Source: Lentibacillus lipolyticus
GTDB taxonomy: Bacteria; Bacillota; Bacilli; Bacillales; Amphibacillaceae
Reading direction: 5' to 3'
Assembly (NCBI GenBank): GCA_004145795.1
Contig: SEIO01000003.1
Coordinates: forward strand, 62,001-126,000
Length of the DNA: 64,000 nt
The first letter of the stretch is position 1. Every line of letters begins with the position of its first letter. Both the position numbers and the translations under genes were made by a program. The notes beneath the pieces were generated by a model. The model did no database searches. It was not told where the DNA came from and saw only the letters and a list, made by a program, of their open reading frames with translations. Of this stretch, positions 1 to 8,407 are shown piece by piece.

Positions 1-1287
1 AATTTGATATTTCCAGCAGAACTTGGTCAACATGCTGGTACAAATTTCTGGCCGGCAATTATAGGATTTTTAATAACAGGAGTGGGGTTGCCTCTCTTGG
101 GAATTATCGTGATGAGCTTTTCAGGAAGTCGTCATTTGCAGGAACTCTCCAGCCGTGTTCACCCGATTTATGCCGTACTATTCACTTCGTTGTTATATTT
201 AACCATTGGTCCATTCTTTGCGGCTCCCCGTACGGGTATAGTTGCATTTGAAGTTGGTATGTCACCGTTTATAAATGAATCCTCACAGCAATTGGGATTA
301 TTTATTTTTACATTGCTGTTCTTCGCTTTGGTGCTTTGGTTTTCATTAAAACCAGCAAAGCTTGTTGATCATATAGGAAAAATATTGGCACCCTTGCTAG
401 TTGTACTTCTTGGCGTTCTCTTAATAGCGGTTATTACCCGCCCGATGGGGACAATGGAGGCACCGCAGGAATCATACACCAATGGAGCGTTCGTAACAGG
501 TTTTCTGGAAGGGTATAACACAATGGATGCACTTGCGTCGCTGGTATTTGGTATTATCATTATTAATGCTATTCGAGCGAAGGGTGTAACATCTTCTGTT
601 GGGATAATGCAAGCGACCGTTAAGGCGGGCAGTGTGGCTATATTCATGCTTGCTATTATCTATGTGGGAGTTGCCTACTTAGGTGCAACGAGTACCGGCG
701 TCTTTGGAATCTTTCAAACTGGTGGACCTGTTTTAAGCAATGCCGCATTTTATTACTTTGACACATTTGGTTCTATTCTGCTTGGGGTTGTCATGACGTT
801 AGCCTGCTTGACGACTGCAATCGGATTAACCACAGCCAATGCGGAATATGTTCATCAGCTTTTTCCGAAAATAACCTATAGAGCACTAGTGGTATTTTTT
901 GCTGCCCTAACCTTTGTTATTGCGAATGTTGGGTTAGCCAACGTTATTACTTATTCTATACCAGTACTAATGTTTTTGTATCCACTCGCGATTGTCCTGA
1001 TGATACTGACGTTCCTATCTCCATTGTTTCATCATGCAAGGATGGTTTATCGTTCGACCGTTGCCGTTACGTTTTTGATTAGTATTTTTGATGGGCTTAA
1101 GTCACTCTGTGAATCGCTGAGTATCCCGTACTTTAATTGGATGCAGCCTGTTGTATCTTTTTATGAGCAAACCCTCCCTTTCTATAATCAAGGACTTGGG
1201 TGGCTGCTACCTGCTATTGCGGTGATTGCAGTTACTGGCATTATTAGTCGTGTATACAGAATAACTTCCGCTCGTGCATTGGAGTGA
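1..1287 (+). CDS. brnQ: Branched-chain amino acid carrier BrnQ, 5' end cut by the window
   Basis: Na+-coupled symporter for leucine, isoleucine and valine in the cytoplasmic membrane (LIVCS family). The frame is open from base 1 and begins with NLIFPAELGQHAGTNFWPAI, which matches the end of the first conserved BrnQ segment (normally preceded by FGAG). Only about 20 N-terminal residues should be missing, so the TTG at base 4 is not the true start. About eleven hydrophobic segments remain. The gene ends just before a bidirectional terminator shared with the convergent acetoacetyl-CoA synthetase gene. Family assignment is firm; the exact substrate is inferred. Confidence 0.93.
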   Translation, partial: NLIFPAELGQHAGTNFWPAIIGFLITGVGLPLLGIIVMSFSGSRHLQELSSRVHPIYAVLFTSLLYLTIGPFFAAPRTGIVAFEVGMSPFINESSQQLGLFIFTLLFFALVLWFSLKPAKLVDHIGKILAPLLVVLLGVLLIAVITRPMGTMEAPQESYTNGAFVTGFLEGYNTMDALASLVFGIIIINAIRAKGVTSSVGIMQATVKAGSVAIFMLAIIYVGVAYLGATSTGVFGIFQTGGPVLSNAAFYYFDTFGSILLGVVMTLACLTTAIGLTTANAEYVHQLFPKITYRALVVFFAALTFVIANVGLANVITYSIPVLMFLYPLAIVLMILTFLSPLFHHARMVYRSTVAVTFLISIFDGLKSLCESLSIPYFNWMQPVVSFYEQTLPFYNQGLGWLLPAIAVIAVTGIISRVYRITSARALE

Positions 1288-1291
1288 ACCA

Positions 1292-1328
1292 AAAAAAGCC
1301 GGATTCTCTTACTGAAAATCCGGCTTTT
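1292..1328. terminator. Bidirectional terminator between brnQ and the acyl-CoA synthetase gene
   Basis: Perfect stem AGCCGGATT/AATCCGGCT with an 11-base loop, an A-run on the left and a T-run on the right, so it can serve both convergent genes. Confidence 0.85.
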
Positions 1329-1379
1329 GGCGCGTTAGGCAAGCATAAGTGCAACGAAGGCAACCTTTGTGATGAACCT

Positions 1380-3368
1380 TTAGTGCGATTTTGTTTCCAT
1401 ACGTTCTTCCGCAAACTGTACAAAATAACCCAGAGCATCCTGGTTGCTCAATGATCCTTTATTAACGACATCATCAACCGGTTTACCCACCAGTATTTTC
1501 TTGATTGGAATTTCCAGCTTTTTGCCGTTTAGTGTTTTGGGCAAATCCGGTACCTGATAGATTCCGCTTGGAACATGCCTTGGTGAACATTGTGTACGGA
1601 TTTGGTGTTTGATGGTTTTCTTTACGTCTTCCGTTAGTTCCTTTCCATCTTTCATCTGGACAAATAGCGGTGTATACGAATCTCCATCACCTTTTGGAAC
1701 GTCAACAATTAGGCTATCGTTCACTTCACTGACATGGTCAACGGCTCGGTAGATTTCACTGGTGCCAATGCGGATACCGCCACGGTTGATGGTAGCATCG
1801 GATCGTCCGTAAATAACACATGTATGCCGGTTTGTAATTTTTAAGTAATCACCGTGCCGCCAAATACCGGGAAATACGTCGAAGTAACTGTCGTGCAGAC
1901 GGCTGCCATTCGGGTCGTTCCAGAAATAAATCGGCATGGATGGAAACGGCTCGGTTAGCACAAGCTCGCCGACTTCCTCGATTTGCGGTTTGGCGTTATC
2001 ATCGAAGCTTTCAATTTTAGCTCCGAGTCCGCGGCATTGCAGTTCACCGGCATACACCGGCAAAATGGGTGCGCCGAGAATAAACGCCGTGCATACGTCG
2101 GTCCCACCACTTGCTGAGGCAATCCACAGATCCTCCTTCACATTGTCATAGCACCACTGGAACCCTTCCGGTGGCAGCGGGGACCCGGTTGAGCTGATGC
2201 TTTCAAGGCGTGTCAGATCAAATTCTTTGCCCGGTTCCAGTCCATCTTTCATACAGCCAGTAATGAAGCTAGCACTTGTTCCGAATACCGTCATTTTGGT
2301 ATCTTGGGCAAATTGCCACAGCATCTTTTTGTCCGGGTACCCCGGGTTGCCGTCGTATAAAATAATGGTGCTGCCGGTTAAGAGTCCACCGACAAGGAAA
2401 TTCCACATCATCCAGCCTGTGGTTGTAAACCAAAAGAAACGGTCGCCTTTTCCTAGATCTGCGTGGAAAGTTAACGCCTTTAGATGTTCAAGCAATATGC
2501 CACCCTGACTTTGAACAATTGGTTTTGGTCTGCCGGTGGTACCGGAAGAGAATAATACCCATAAGGGATCGTTAAAGCTGACATATTCGTATGTTAATGT
2601 CCCTGGTGTGCTGATGGCGTCCTCCCAAAATGTGGTGTTTTTTAGTCTGCTGATGTCCGGATTTTCACTTAAGTAAGGGATAACTATAGTCGCTTCCAGT
2701 CCCGGCAGCTCCGATTGTATACTCTCTACCACGGAAGTACGGTCGAAATCCTTTCCACTATAGCGATAGCCGTCCACGGTTACCATTACTTTTGGTTCAA
2801 TCTGTTTGAAACGATCAATGACGCTTTGCGTACCAAACTCGGGGGATGCGCTGGACCAGATAGCACCAAGGCTTGCGGTGGCCAAAAATGCCACGATCGA
2901 CTCATAAGTATTGGCCACATAGGCAACGACTCGATCACCTTTAGTGACGCCGAGCTGTTTCATTGTCTGCTGCATGGCGGATGTATCACGGTAAAGCTGC
3001 TGCCATGTTACTTCTTCTGTCCCACGTAGTTCAGAGGCGTGGATGATAGCAGGTTCTTCATCATCCCGGTTTCGGAAAATATGCTCGGCATAATTGATGG
3101 TCGCTTCGGGAAACCATTTCGCTCCAGGCATTTCGTGCGATGTGAGCACAGTTTTATATGGCTGTTTTGCTTGGATGTCAAAGTATTCCCAGATGGAGGT
3201 CCAGAAATCTTCCAGTTCCTCAACTGACCACTTCCAGAGTGTATGATAATTATCGAAATGTTTATTTTTATGTTCTTTCAGCCAATGCATGTAATGATAG
3301 ATATTGGACTGTTGTTTTCGTTTTTTACTCGGCTCCCACAATAGTGTTCCTTCCTTTATTTCACTCAA
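1380..3368 (-). CDS. Acetoacetate-CoA ligase (acetoacetyl-CoA synthetase)
   Basis: ANL-superfamily enzyme that activates acetoacetate to acetoacetyl-CoA with ATP (EC 6.2.1.16). At 662 residues it has the family length. An acetyl-CoA synthetase-type N-terminal region covers about residues 35-100. The adenylate P-loop FSSGTTGRPKP sits at 273-283, the hinge YGRSDATINRGG lies towards the C terminus, and the catalytic Lys is in KTLNGKKLE near residue 625. The start is TTG behind a GGGAGGGGG ribosome site. It is monocistronic, with its own promoter overlapping a CcpA cre site. Another short 3-ketoacid or acetate could be the substrate, but the sequence fits acetoacetyl-CoA synthetase best. Confidence 0.88.
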   Translation of the reverse strand: MSEIKEGTLLWEPSKKRKQQSNIYHYMHWLKEHKNKHFDNYHTLWKWSVEELEDFWTSIWEYFDIQAKQPYKTVLTSHEMPGAKWFPEATINYAEHIFRNRDDEEPAIIHASELRGTEEVTWQQLYRDTSAMQQTMKQLGVTKGDRVVAYVANTYESIVAFLATASLGAIWSSASPEFGTQSVIDRFKQIEPKVMVTVDGYRYSGKDFDRTSVVESIQSELPGLEATIVIPYLSENPDISRLKNTTFWEDAISTPGTLTYEYVSFNDPLWVLFSSGTTGRPKPIVQSQGGILLEHLKALTFHADLGKGDRFFWFTTTGWMMWNFLVGGLLTGSTIILYDGNPGYPDKKMLWQFAQDTKMTVFGTSASFITGCMKDGLEPGKEFDLTRLESISSTGSPLPPEGFQWCYDNVKEDLWIASASGGTDVCTAFILGAPILPVYAGELQCRGLGAKIESFDDNAKPQIEEVGELVLTEPFPSMPIYFWNDPNGSRLHDSYFDVFPGIWRHGDYLKITNRHTCVIYGRSDATINRGGIRIGTSEIYRAVDHVSEVNDSLIVDVPKGDGDSYTPLFVQMKDGKELTEDVKKTIKHQIRTQCSPRHVPSGIYQVPDLPKTLNGKKLEIPIKKILVGKPVDDVVNKGSLSNQDALGYFVQFAEERMETKSH

Positions 3369-3403
3369 ATTTCTGCCCCCTCCCTGATATCTCTACTATA
3401 ACT

Positions 3404-3432
3404 ATTATATGGAAACGCTTTCTATGTGTAAA
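3404..3432 (-). promoter_or_regulatory. Sigma-A promoter of the acetoacetyl-CoA synthetase gene
   Basis: On the minus strand TTTACA (3432-3427) is followed after exactly 17 bases by TATAAT (3409-3404), about 40 bases before the start codon. Confidence 0.75.
3409..3424 (-). promoter_or_regulatory. CcpA catabolite-responsive element (cre)
   Basis: ATGGAAACGCTTTCTA matches the Bacillus cre consensus WTGNAANCGNWWNCAW at all but one defined position. It fills the spacer between the -35 and -10 boxes, a position expected to repress when CcpA is active. The match is seen in the sequence; regulation is inferred. Confidence 0.7.
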
Positions 3433-3535
3433 GGTTCCTTTTATTTGGATGTGGGTTTTGTGAGCGGGTGGCTGTAATAAATGATGTTTCGAACGGTTCG
3501 TTGAATGGGGGAGTAATGCTGGGAAATGAAGAAAA

Positions 3536-3598
3536 TCATTCTTGTGCAAGATATCGACGGTAAGGTTCATTCATTAGCTGATGCAGCATATTTTCCAA
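3536..3598 (-). CDS. Possible 20-residue small protein
   Basis: A TTG-initiated frame of 20 codons (ending PYRRYLAQE) follows a strong ribosome site, AAAGGGAGGTG, at good spacing, in a gap of about 380 bases that otherwise holds no gene. The peptide is amphipathic and charged. I do not recognise it. The only evidence is the Shine-Dalgarno match and spacing, so it may be chance. Confidence 0.25.
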   Translation of the reverse strand: MENMLHQLMNEPYRRYLAQE

Positions 3599-3703
3599 TC
3601 CATTCACCTCCCTTTCAACAGAACTTATTTGTACTCTATCATGCGATGACGTAGGGGGACAAGTTGTTTAGACTAACCTATACAATGTCTCGCTTTTCAG
3701 TGA

Positions 3704-3738
3704 CAAAAAATTGCCCCGCTCCATTCGGCGGGGATTTT
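3704..3738 (-). terminator. Terminator of the zinc-ribbon gene
   Basis: On the minus strand a CCCCGC/GCGGGG stem is followed by a run of six T residues just past the stop codon. Confidence 0.8.
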
Positions 3739-3747
3739 CGTGAGTTA

Positions 3748-4002
3748 TCAATTGCTATTCCGATCGTGCTCGGCAAATTTGATAAATGTATGTTCGTCTT
3801 CAACCAACCCACAGGAACCACACTGTATTCGGTAATCCGGACCGTTATACGTTTGATGGAAAATTTCCGGTTGACTGTCCTTATAATCGTTGAGTATTTC
3901 ACCTGTTTGCGGATCTAACTTTACCGGATTGGCCACCTGCTCAATGATGTTGAACCGTGACCGATTTGTTTTGCAATTTGGACAAAGATATTGCTGTGTC
4001 AT
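3748..4002 (-). CDS. Small zinc-ribbon-like protein of unknown function
   Basis: This 84-residue cytoplasmic protein has two CxxC knuckles, CPNC near residue 8 and CGSC near residue 61, which could bind one zinc as a ribbon. The stretch between them is polar and carries no motif I recognise. GGAGGTG lies eight bases before the ATG, so the start is well supported. It is followed by its own terminator. A small nucleic acid-binding or adaptor role is typical for such proteins, but nothing here fixes it. Confidence 0.7.
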   Translation of the reverse strand: MTQQYLCPNCKTNRSRFNIIEQVANPVKLDPQTGEILNDYKDSQPEIFHQTYNGPDYRIQCGSCGLVEDEHTFIKFAEHDRNSN

Positions 4003-4080
4003 TTAAAACACCTCCGTTCATATCATTCCTTAAATCACGTTATCTTATAAATCCGGTTGGTGTCAGGCACTTCTGCAATG

Positions 4081-4515
4081 TTAGCTGAACCATCGCTTTA
4101 TTTTGGAGAAAAACGTATCGGCTTCCTGGTTTTTTTCCTTCACTGGTTCGTCTTCAATAAAAATATGTTCTTTATCAATGGCATAGTCATAGGTCAGCAC
4201 GGCACCAATGTCGGTTTCGGCGTTTTTATTTGTGATCTCTGTGTAGGGGATATCGTGTTTCTTGGCAAGTGCTTTTTCTTCCTTTAAAAATTTATAGGAG
4301 ACGTCGCCGTTAATCAGTAATTTGGCTTTTTTATTTTTCTGCATTGCTTCATCCAATTTTGTGATCCCTTTATCCGACATGACCTGGCCTTTTGTAAGTG
4401 CAATGACAATCCTTTCCCTGATGGTTCCGAGGAATTGTTCTCGTTCAGATTGCTTTGTTTCCTTTGGGCCGTAAATGCCTTCTGTGAGATAATCGTCCAC
4501 ATTCTTTTTCCCCAT
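4081..4515 (-). CDS. yueI: YueI family protein (DUF1694)
   Basis: This 144-residue soluble protein resembles B. subtilis YueI. It has an N-terminal VDDYLTEGIYGPKETKQSE segment, a central block beginning FLGTIRERIVIALTKGQV, and an alternating beta/alpha C-terminal half. The family has no established function; its fold resembles ribosomal L7Ae-type or tRNA-handling domains in outline only. A GAGGTGGG ribosome site precedes the ATG. It is a single-gene unit between unrelated small genes. Confidence 0.75.
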   Translation of the reverse strand: MGKKNVDDYLTEGIYGPKETKQSEREQFLGTIRERIVIALTKGQVMSDKGITKLDEAMQKNKKAKLLINGDVSYKFLKEEKALAKKHDIPYTEITNKNAETDIGAVLTYDYAIDKEHIFIEDEPVKEKNQEADTFFSKIKRWFS

Positions 4516-4624
4516 AAACCCACCTCATTTTTAAAAATGGTACTTTCATTTTATATAAAAACCTGGCTATTACCAACTTTTTATGTAAGGTTTAGGTCCA
4601 CTAAAAATTGGGAATGCCCTAGAT

Positions 4625-4658
4625 TGCAAAAAAGTGCCCCAGTTAAGGGACACTTTTT
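4625..4658 (-). terminator. Terminator of the YfhD-like gene
   Basis: Stem AAAAAGTG(C)CCC / GGG(A)CACTTTTT lies directly after the stop codon of the minus-strand gene. Confidence 0.75.
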
Positions 4659-4661
4659 GTA

Positions 4662-4841
4662 TTACTTTTTATTGTTTACCCGCTCTTTGGCTGCCTGCCT
4701 TCTCGCCCGTGCTTTTTTATCAGCATGGTTAGCGAATTCTTCGGAGAATTCGACAGCTTTATTGTCTGTCTTGGCATATTCGGGTGTCTGCGCTAAGCGT
4801 TTTCTTCCTCTGCGGTTTGTGCGGTGTTCATCTCTGCCCAT
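4662..4841 (-). CDS. Small YfhD-like, possibly spore-associated protein
   Basis: This 59-residue, highly charged protein starts MGRDEHRTNRRGRKRLAQTP and continues with VEFSEEFAN and an Ala/Arg-rich tail. The pattern (MGR start, QxP, VEFS, AxARxxAA) recalls the YfhD family of Bacillus, whose role is not established. The ATG start is chosen over the preceding TTG because it sits eight bases after AAGGGGTG. No membrane segment or enzyme motif is present. Family match is from memory and moderate. Confidence 0.6.
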   Translation of the reverse strand: MGRDEHRTNRRGRKRLAQTPEYAKTDNKAVEFSEEFANHADKKARARRQAAKERVNNKK

Positions 4842-5075
4842 CAATAATCACCCCTTTTAAAGTGATTTCATCTATAGTATGTCCGCAGTGAACCCATTGA
4901 TAAGCGTATAATCATGGAAAGTCAGGCAATGCTTACCCGCTCATTGTATGTTTATGCTCTGCCTTATTGGGGTATAGAAAAGCATAGACCAACGTTTATT
5001 CGGGCAAATAATTATTTCGCTACCTTCATATACTAGTGGTGTATAGGAAGGTGTAATAAACAAGGAGGTATTCAG

Positions 5076-7019
5076 GTGGCGTTAAATATTACCCAGAAGC
5101 TGATTAAAGATCACCTAACGGACGGTGAGATGACCCCTGGGAAAGAAATCGGTCTGAAAATTGATCAGACGCTGACCCAAGATGCTACCGGCACACTTGT
5201 CATGCTGGAGCTAGAGGCGATGAACCTTGATCATGCGAAAACAGAAGCGTCTGCGCAGTATGTTGACCATAACCTAATTCAAGAAGACAGTAAAAACCCA
5301 GATGATCACTTATTTCTGGAAAGTGCGGCACAGCGTTTCGGCATCCATTATTCAAGACCAGGGAATGGTGTGAGTCACCCCGTACATATGCAGCGGTTGG
5401 CGAAGCCGGGAAAAACTCTTCTCGGCTCTGATAGCCATACGTGTGCGAACGGTTGTATGGGGATGCTTGCTATGGGAGCCGGTGGAATTGATGTGGCCAT
5501 GGCGATTGCCGGTGAACCTTTTTACGTGAAGATGCCGGAAGTGTGGGGTGTGAAGCTTACCGGAAAGCTTCCAGACTGGGTGAGTGCAAAAGATGTTATT
5601 CTGGAGCTGCTCCGCAGGCATGATGTAAAAGGCGGTGTCGGTAAGGTAATCGAGTACTTCGGTCCTGGTGTAGAGAACTTAAGTGCCATGGATCGCCACG
5701 TCATTGCCAACATGGGTGCAGAACTGGGGGCGACCGGAACTGTATTCCCATCGGATAAAGAAGTGAAACGCTTTTTGAAAGCGCAAGGACGGGAAGATGA
5801 CTGGGTTGAGCTGGAAGCCGATAAAGATGCGACCTATGACATTTTGGAGGAAGTTGACCTTTCTGAGCTTGAGCCGCTTATTGCAAAGCCGTCAAGTCCA
5901 GGAAATGTCGTACCAGTAAGGGAACTCACTGGTACACCTATATACCAGTCGTATATAGGCTCATCAGCAAATCCGGGTTTCCGTGATTTTGCCATCGCGG
6001 CGGAAATAGTCAAAGGGAAAAACATTGCGGATGGTGTTTCCTTTGATATCAACCCGACCTCGAGACAGATGCTGACCGACCTTGTGCAGGAAAGCCATAT
6101 TGCCAGCTTACTGCAATCTGGAGCGAGGATGCATCAGGCCGGCTGTAACGGCTGTATCGGCATGGGGCAGGCACCTGCAACAGGCAGGAACAGTCTCCGC
6201 ACCACTCCAAGAAACTTTCCGGGCCGTTCCGGAACAAAAGAAGATAGTGTATTCTTGTGCAGTCCGGAAACAGCAGCTGCATCTGCACTCACTGGTGAGA
6301 TTACTGATCCACGTACTTTGGAGGGCGACTGTCCTAAAATCAAAGAGCCAAAGCATGCGGAAGCGAACATGGATCTGCTTGATGCGCCACTTCCATATGA
6401 GGAAGCCAAAAATGTTGAATTGAAGAAAGGACCGAACATCGCATCCATTCCGGCGATGGATGAAATGCCGGACCGGTTCGAACTGCCGATTTTGCTGAAA
6501 ATGAATGATAATATATCCACAGACGAAATTCTTGCAGGTGGCGCGAGGGTCCTTCCATATCGAAGCAACCTGCCTGAGATCAGCAAATTCACATTTGAAA
6601 TCATTGATGACACGTATTATAAGCGTGGAAAGGAAACAGTTGAAAAAGGCGGCCATGCTATCGTTGGCGGCTACAACTACGGACAAGGATCAAGCCGGGA
6701 ACATGCTGCACTTGCACCGAGGTACCTAGGTCTGCGCGTGGCACTCGTAAAAGACTTTGCCCGGATTCACTGGCAAAACCTTGTTAACTTCGGTGTACTG
6801 CCATTAACGTTTGTTAATGAAGCAGACTATGAAAAACTTTCCTCCGGGGATGTGCTTGTACTGGATGATATACGCAATAAAATTCAGCAAGGGAATGAAT
6901 TTTTCATTAGTGTAAAAGATAAGGATGAGAAAATAAAAGTTAAGCACAGCCTGTCTGAGCGCCAGATTGACATTATGCTCAAAGGGGGCATTATCAACTG
7001 GGCAAAAGACCGGCAGTAA
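5076..7019 (+). CDS. Aconitate hydratase, Aquifex-type short form
   Basis: Fe-S hydratase converting citrate to isocitrate in the TCA cycle. At 647 residues it is much shorter than the roughly 900-residue AcnA of B. subtilis and fits the Aquifex/archaeal-type branch. Cluster ligands are visible in GSDSHTCANGCMGML and in HQAGCNGCIGMGQAP. The C-terminal swivel domain carries YNYGQGSSREHAALAPRYLG. The start is GTG after AAGGAGG. The next gene begins 16 bases downstream, so the two are probably cotranscribed. Homoaconitase or 2-methylaconitase activity cannot be excluded without trees. Confidence 0.88.
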   Translation: MALNITQKLIKDHLTDGEMTPGKEIGLKIDQTLTQDATGTLVMLELEAMNLDHAKTEASAQYVDHNLIQEDSKNPDDHLFLESAAQRFGIHYSRPGNGVSHPVHMQRLAKPGKTLLGSDSHTCANGCMGMLAMGAGGIDVAMAIAGEPFYVKMPEVWGVKLTGKLPDWVSAKDVILELLRRHDVKGGVGKVIEYFGPGVENLSAMDRHVIANMGAELGATGTVFPSDKEVKRFLKAQGREDDWVELEADKDATYDILEEVDLSELEPLIAKPSSPGNVVPVRELTGTPIYQSYIGSSANPGFRDFAIAAEIVKGKNIADGVSFDINPTSRQMLTDLVQESHIASLLQSGARMHQAGCNGCIGMGQAPATGRNSLRTTPRNFPGRSGTKEDSVFLCSPETAAASALTGEITDPRTLEGDCPKIKEPKHAEANMDLLDAPLPYEEAKNVELKKGPNIASIPAMDEMPDRFELPILLKMNDNISTDEILAGGARVLPYRSNLPEISKFTFEIIDDTYYKRGKETVEKGGHAIVGGYNYGQGSSREHAALAPRYLGLRVALVKDFARIHWQNLVNFGVLPLTFVNEADYEKLSSGDVLVLDDIRNKIQQGNEFFISVKDKDEKIKVKHSLSERQIDIMLKGGIINWAKDRQ

Positions 7020-7034
7020 GAAGGAGGAAGAGAA

Positions 7035-7208
7035 GTGGACCGAGGATACACGTGTAAAGCTTGTGAAGGGGCAGGTATGCTGTCCGATGATGAGGGCTGG
7101 CAATATCAGTGCAGTGTTTGTGGCGGGGATGGCTCATACGATATAGACGACATCCACAAGTCAGCCCGAGTTATGTCAGTCGACGAAAATAACCGCCTGC
7201 TCGATTAA
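7035..7208 (+). CDS. Small DnaJ-type zinc-finger protein downstream of aconitase
   Basis: A 57-codon GTG-started gene behind AAGGAGGAAG, 15 bases after the aconitase stop. It encodes two DnaJ-like knuckles, CKACEGAG (Cys 7 and 10) and CSVCGGDG (Cys 26 and 29), followed by an acidic tail. The CxxCxGxG pattern is the one that binds zinc in DnaJ and in anti-TRAP. The spacing of 15 residues between the pairs differs from anti-TRAP (10). A terminator follows directly. It could be a zinc- or redox-sensing accessory of the operon; the function is unknown. Confidence 0.75.
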   Translation: MDRGYTCKACEGAGMLSDDEGWQYQCSVCGGDGSYDIDDIHKSARVMSVDENNRLLD

Positions 7209-7214
7209 AAATGA

Positions 7215-7264
7215 AGAAAAAAGCCAGCTTGTTTGCTCCCAGGTAAACAGGCTGGCTTTTTTAT
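7215..7264 (+). terminator. Terminator of the aconitase operon
   Basis: AAAAAGCCAGC pairs with GCTGGCTTTTT and ends in a T-run. Confidence 0.85.
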
Positions 7265-7267
7265 ACG

Positions 7268-7302
7268 AAAAAATGGAACCGGCAAGAAGCCGGTTCCATT
7301 TA
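7268..7302 (-). terminator. Terminator of the CotF-like gene
   Basis: Perfect stem AATGGAACCGGC/GCCGGTTCCATT with a five-base loop; the minus strand continues into six T residues. Confidence 0.85.
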
Positions 7303-7305
7303 CGC

Positions 7306-7917
7306 TTAATGTGGCATAGCACCCTGGACTGGAGCGTAGCTTTGCTGGAAAGCTTGCATGTCCTGCTGCTGCAATTGTGGTACCTGATAATATTGGTTTT
7401 TGTTTTGATAAAGGAATACTTCATAGGCCATTTCAACCAAGTTCGGCACACTGTCCGCCAGCACTCGGCGCAGCACGGGGTTGGTCATTTCTAATGATGC
7501 CGTTGTAAAGGCCGAAGCGGCTGATTTTAGTGATCCCATCATGAAGCCGGAAATGGTCTGATCGTTTAGTTCGTTAGCCGACTGCATCGGGGTTGATGGT
7601 TGTGCTGGAGGCTGCATGCCATAAACGACGTCATTACTTTGATCCATTTTATAGGACTGTGTGTCAACAGCAGGGTCCTGACCAGACTGGAACGTATCAA
7701 GGATGGTGTTGTATAGTTGGCTGCAGAATGCACGGTGTTTCTGTGACATGGATTGCAGCTCCGGATCCTGGATGTTCTGTTCTAAAATGACACATTGATC
7801 TATTGCGCTTGTTAGGGATGATAGCGCCTCATGTGCATCAAACATATCATGTCCACCATAGTGCTGCTGTGGTGGCAATTGCGTCGTGTTCGTGAAATTT
7901 TGCTGTTGGTTTTGCAT
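7306..7917 (-). CDS. Spore coat protein, CotF family
   Basis: This 203-residue protein has a Gln/Asn-rich N terminus, a helical coat-F half (HEALSSLTSAIDQCVILEQN; QKHRAFCSQLYNTILDTFQ), a Pro/Ser linker near residue 120, and a second helical half containing NPVLRRVLADSVPNLVEMAY. The C-terminal tail is Gln- and Tyr-rich, typical of coat proteins. The ATG is preferred over an adjacent TTG because AGGAGG lies eight bases before it. Expression late in sporulation is expected from the family. It stands alone and is not beside the other coat genes of the window. Confidence 0.8.
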   Translation of the reverse strand: MQNQQQNFTNTTQLPPQQHYGGHDMFDAHEALSSLTSAIDQCVILEQNIQDPELQSMSQKHRAFCSQLYNTILDTFQSGQDPAVDTQSYKMDQSNDVVYGMQPPAQPSTPMQSANELNDQTISGFMMGSLKSAASAFTTASLEMTNPVLRRVLADSVPNLVEMAYEVFLYQNKNQYYQVPQLQQQDMQAFQQSYAPVQGAMPH

Positions 7918-8173
7918 CAATATAACCTCCTAATAGTATTCAATATTATTTTGGGTCGCGAGCGTTGAAATATGTACAGTACTGTTTGACTGTATTGCCA
8001 TTTTGTAACTGGAGACAGGAGTCTGTTTATGAATACAATCGTTCCAGCCGACCGCTTCTTAAAAAAACATCCTTCATTAAACAATGTTGAATAGGTATAA
8101 TTTAATTTGATCAAGGATTATATCCCTGATGGGTTAGATAAAATCATTTTTTCACCATAAGGAGACGTTGAAT

Positions 8174-8407
8174 GTGTCTGATAAAAAAGAGAACATCGAA
8201 GTATGGGAGGATCTTGTGCGTATAAAAGATCTGGTGCTGAGTCTTTTCATATGCAGTGCGACATCACTTGGCGGGTATTTGATTGCACCTGCTGGGCAGC
8301 AGCCACTAGTTTTTGGGCTAATTGGTGCCGTCGCAGGGTTTATCATCAGTGCTATTATCATTAAACCAAAACGGAATTTCAGTTATATTGATGAGGAGCA
8401 GGCATGA
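8174..8407 (+). CDS. Small two-TM membrane protein, likely TctB-like partner
   Basis: This 77-residue protein has a charged N terminus, two transmembrane segments (about residues 15-36 and 43-65) separated by a GQQP turn, and a short basic tail. The GTG start lies nine bases after AAGGAG; an upstream TTG would leave only three bases. The stop overlaps the start of the TctA-like gene (ATGA), so translation is coupled. Its place fits the small TctB subunit of tripartite tricarboxylate transporters, but TctB normally has four membrane segments and about 150 residues. This is a half-size form or an unrelated partner. Confidence 0.6.
   Translation: MSDKKENIEVWEDLVRIKDLVLSLFICSATSLGGYLIAPAGQQPLVFGLIGAVAGFIISAIIIKPKRNFSYIDEEQA

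Noticed and set aside
5-30. TTG at base 4 as start of brnQ
   Set aside because: The codon before it is also in frame and reads Asn of the conserved NLIFP block, so the gene continues to the left of the window.
6108-6686. Open frame of 192 codons on the minus strand inside the aconitase gene
   Set aside because: It is a shadow of the real gene: no ribosome site, biased composition and overlap with well-conserved aconitase motifs.
7035-7208. Reading the small zinc-finger protein as anti-TRAP (RtpA)
   Set aside because: Knuckle spacing is 15 and not 10 residues, the rest of the sequence differs, it is linked to aconitase and not to trp genes, and the trp operon here uses T-boxes.
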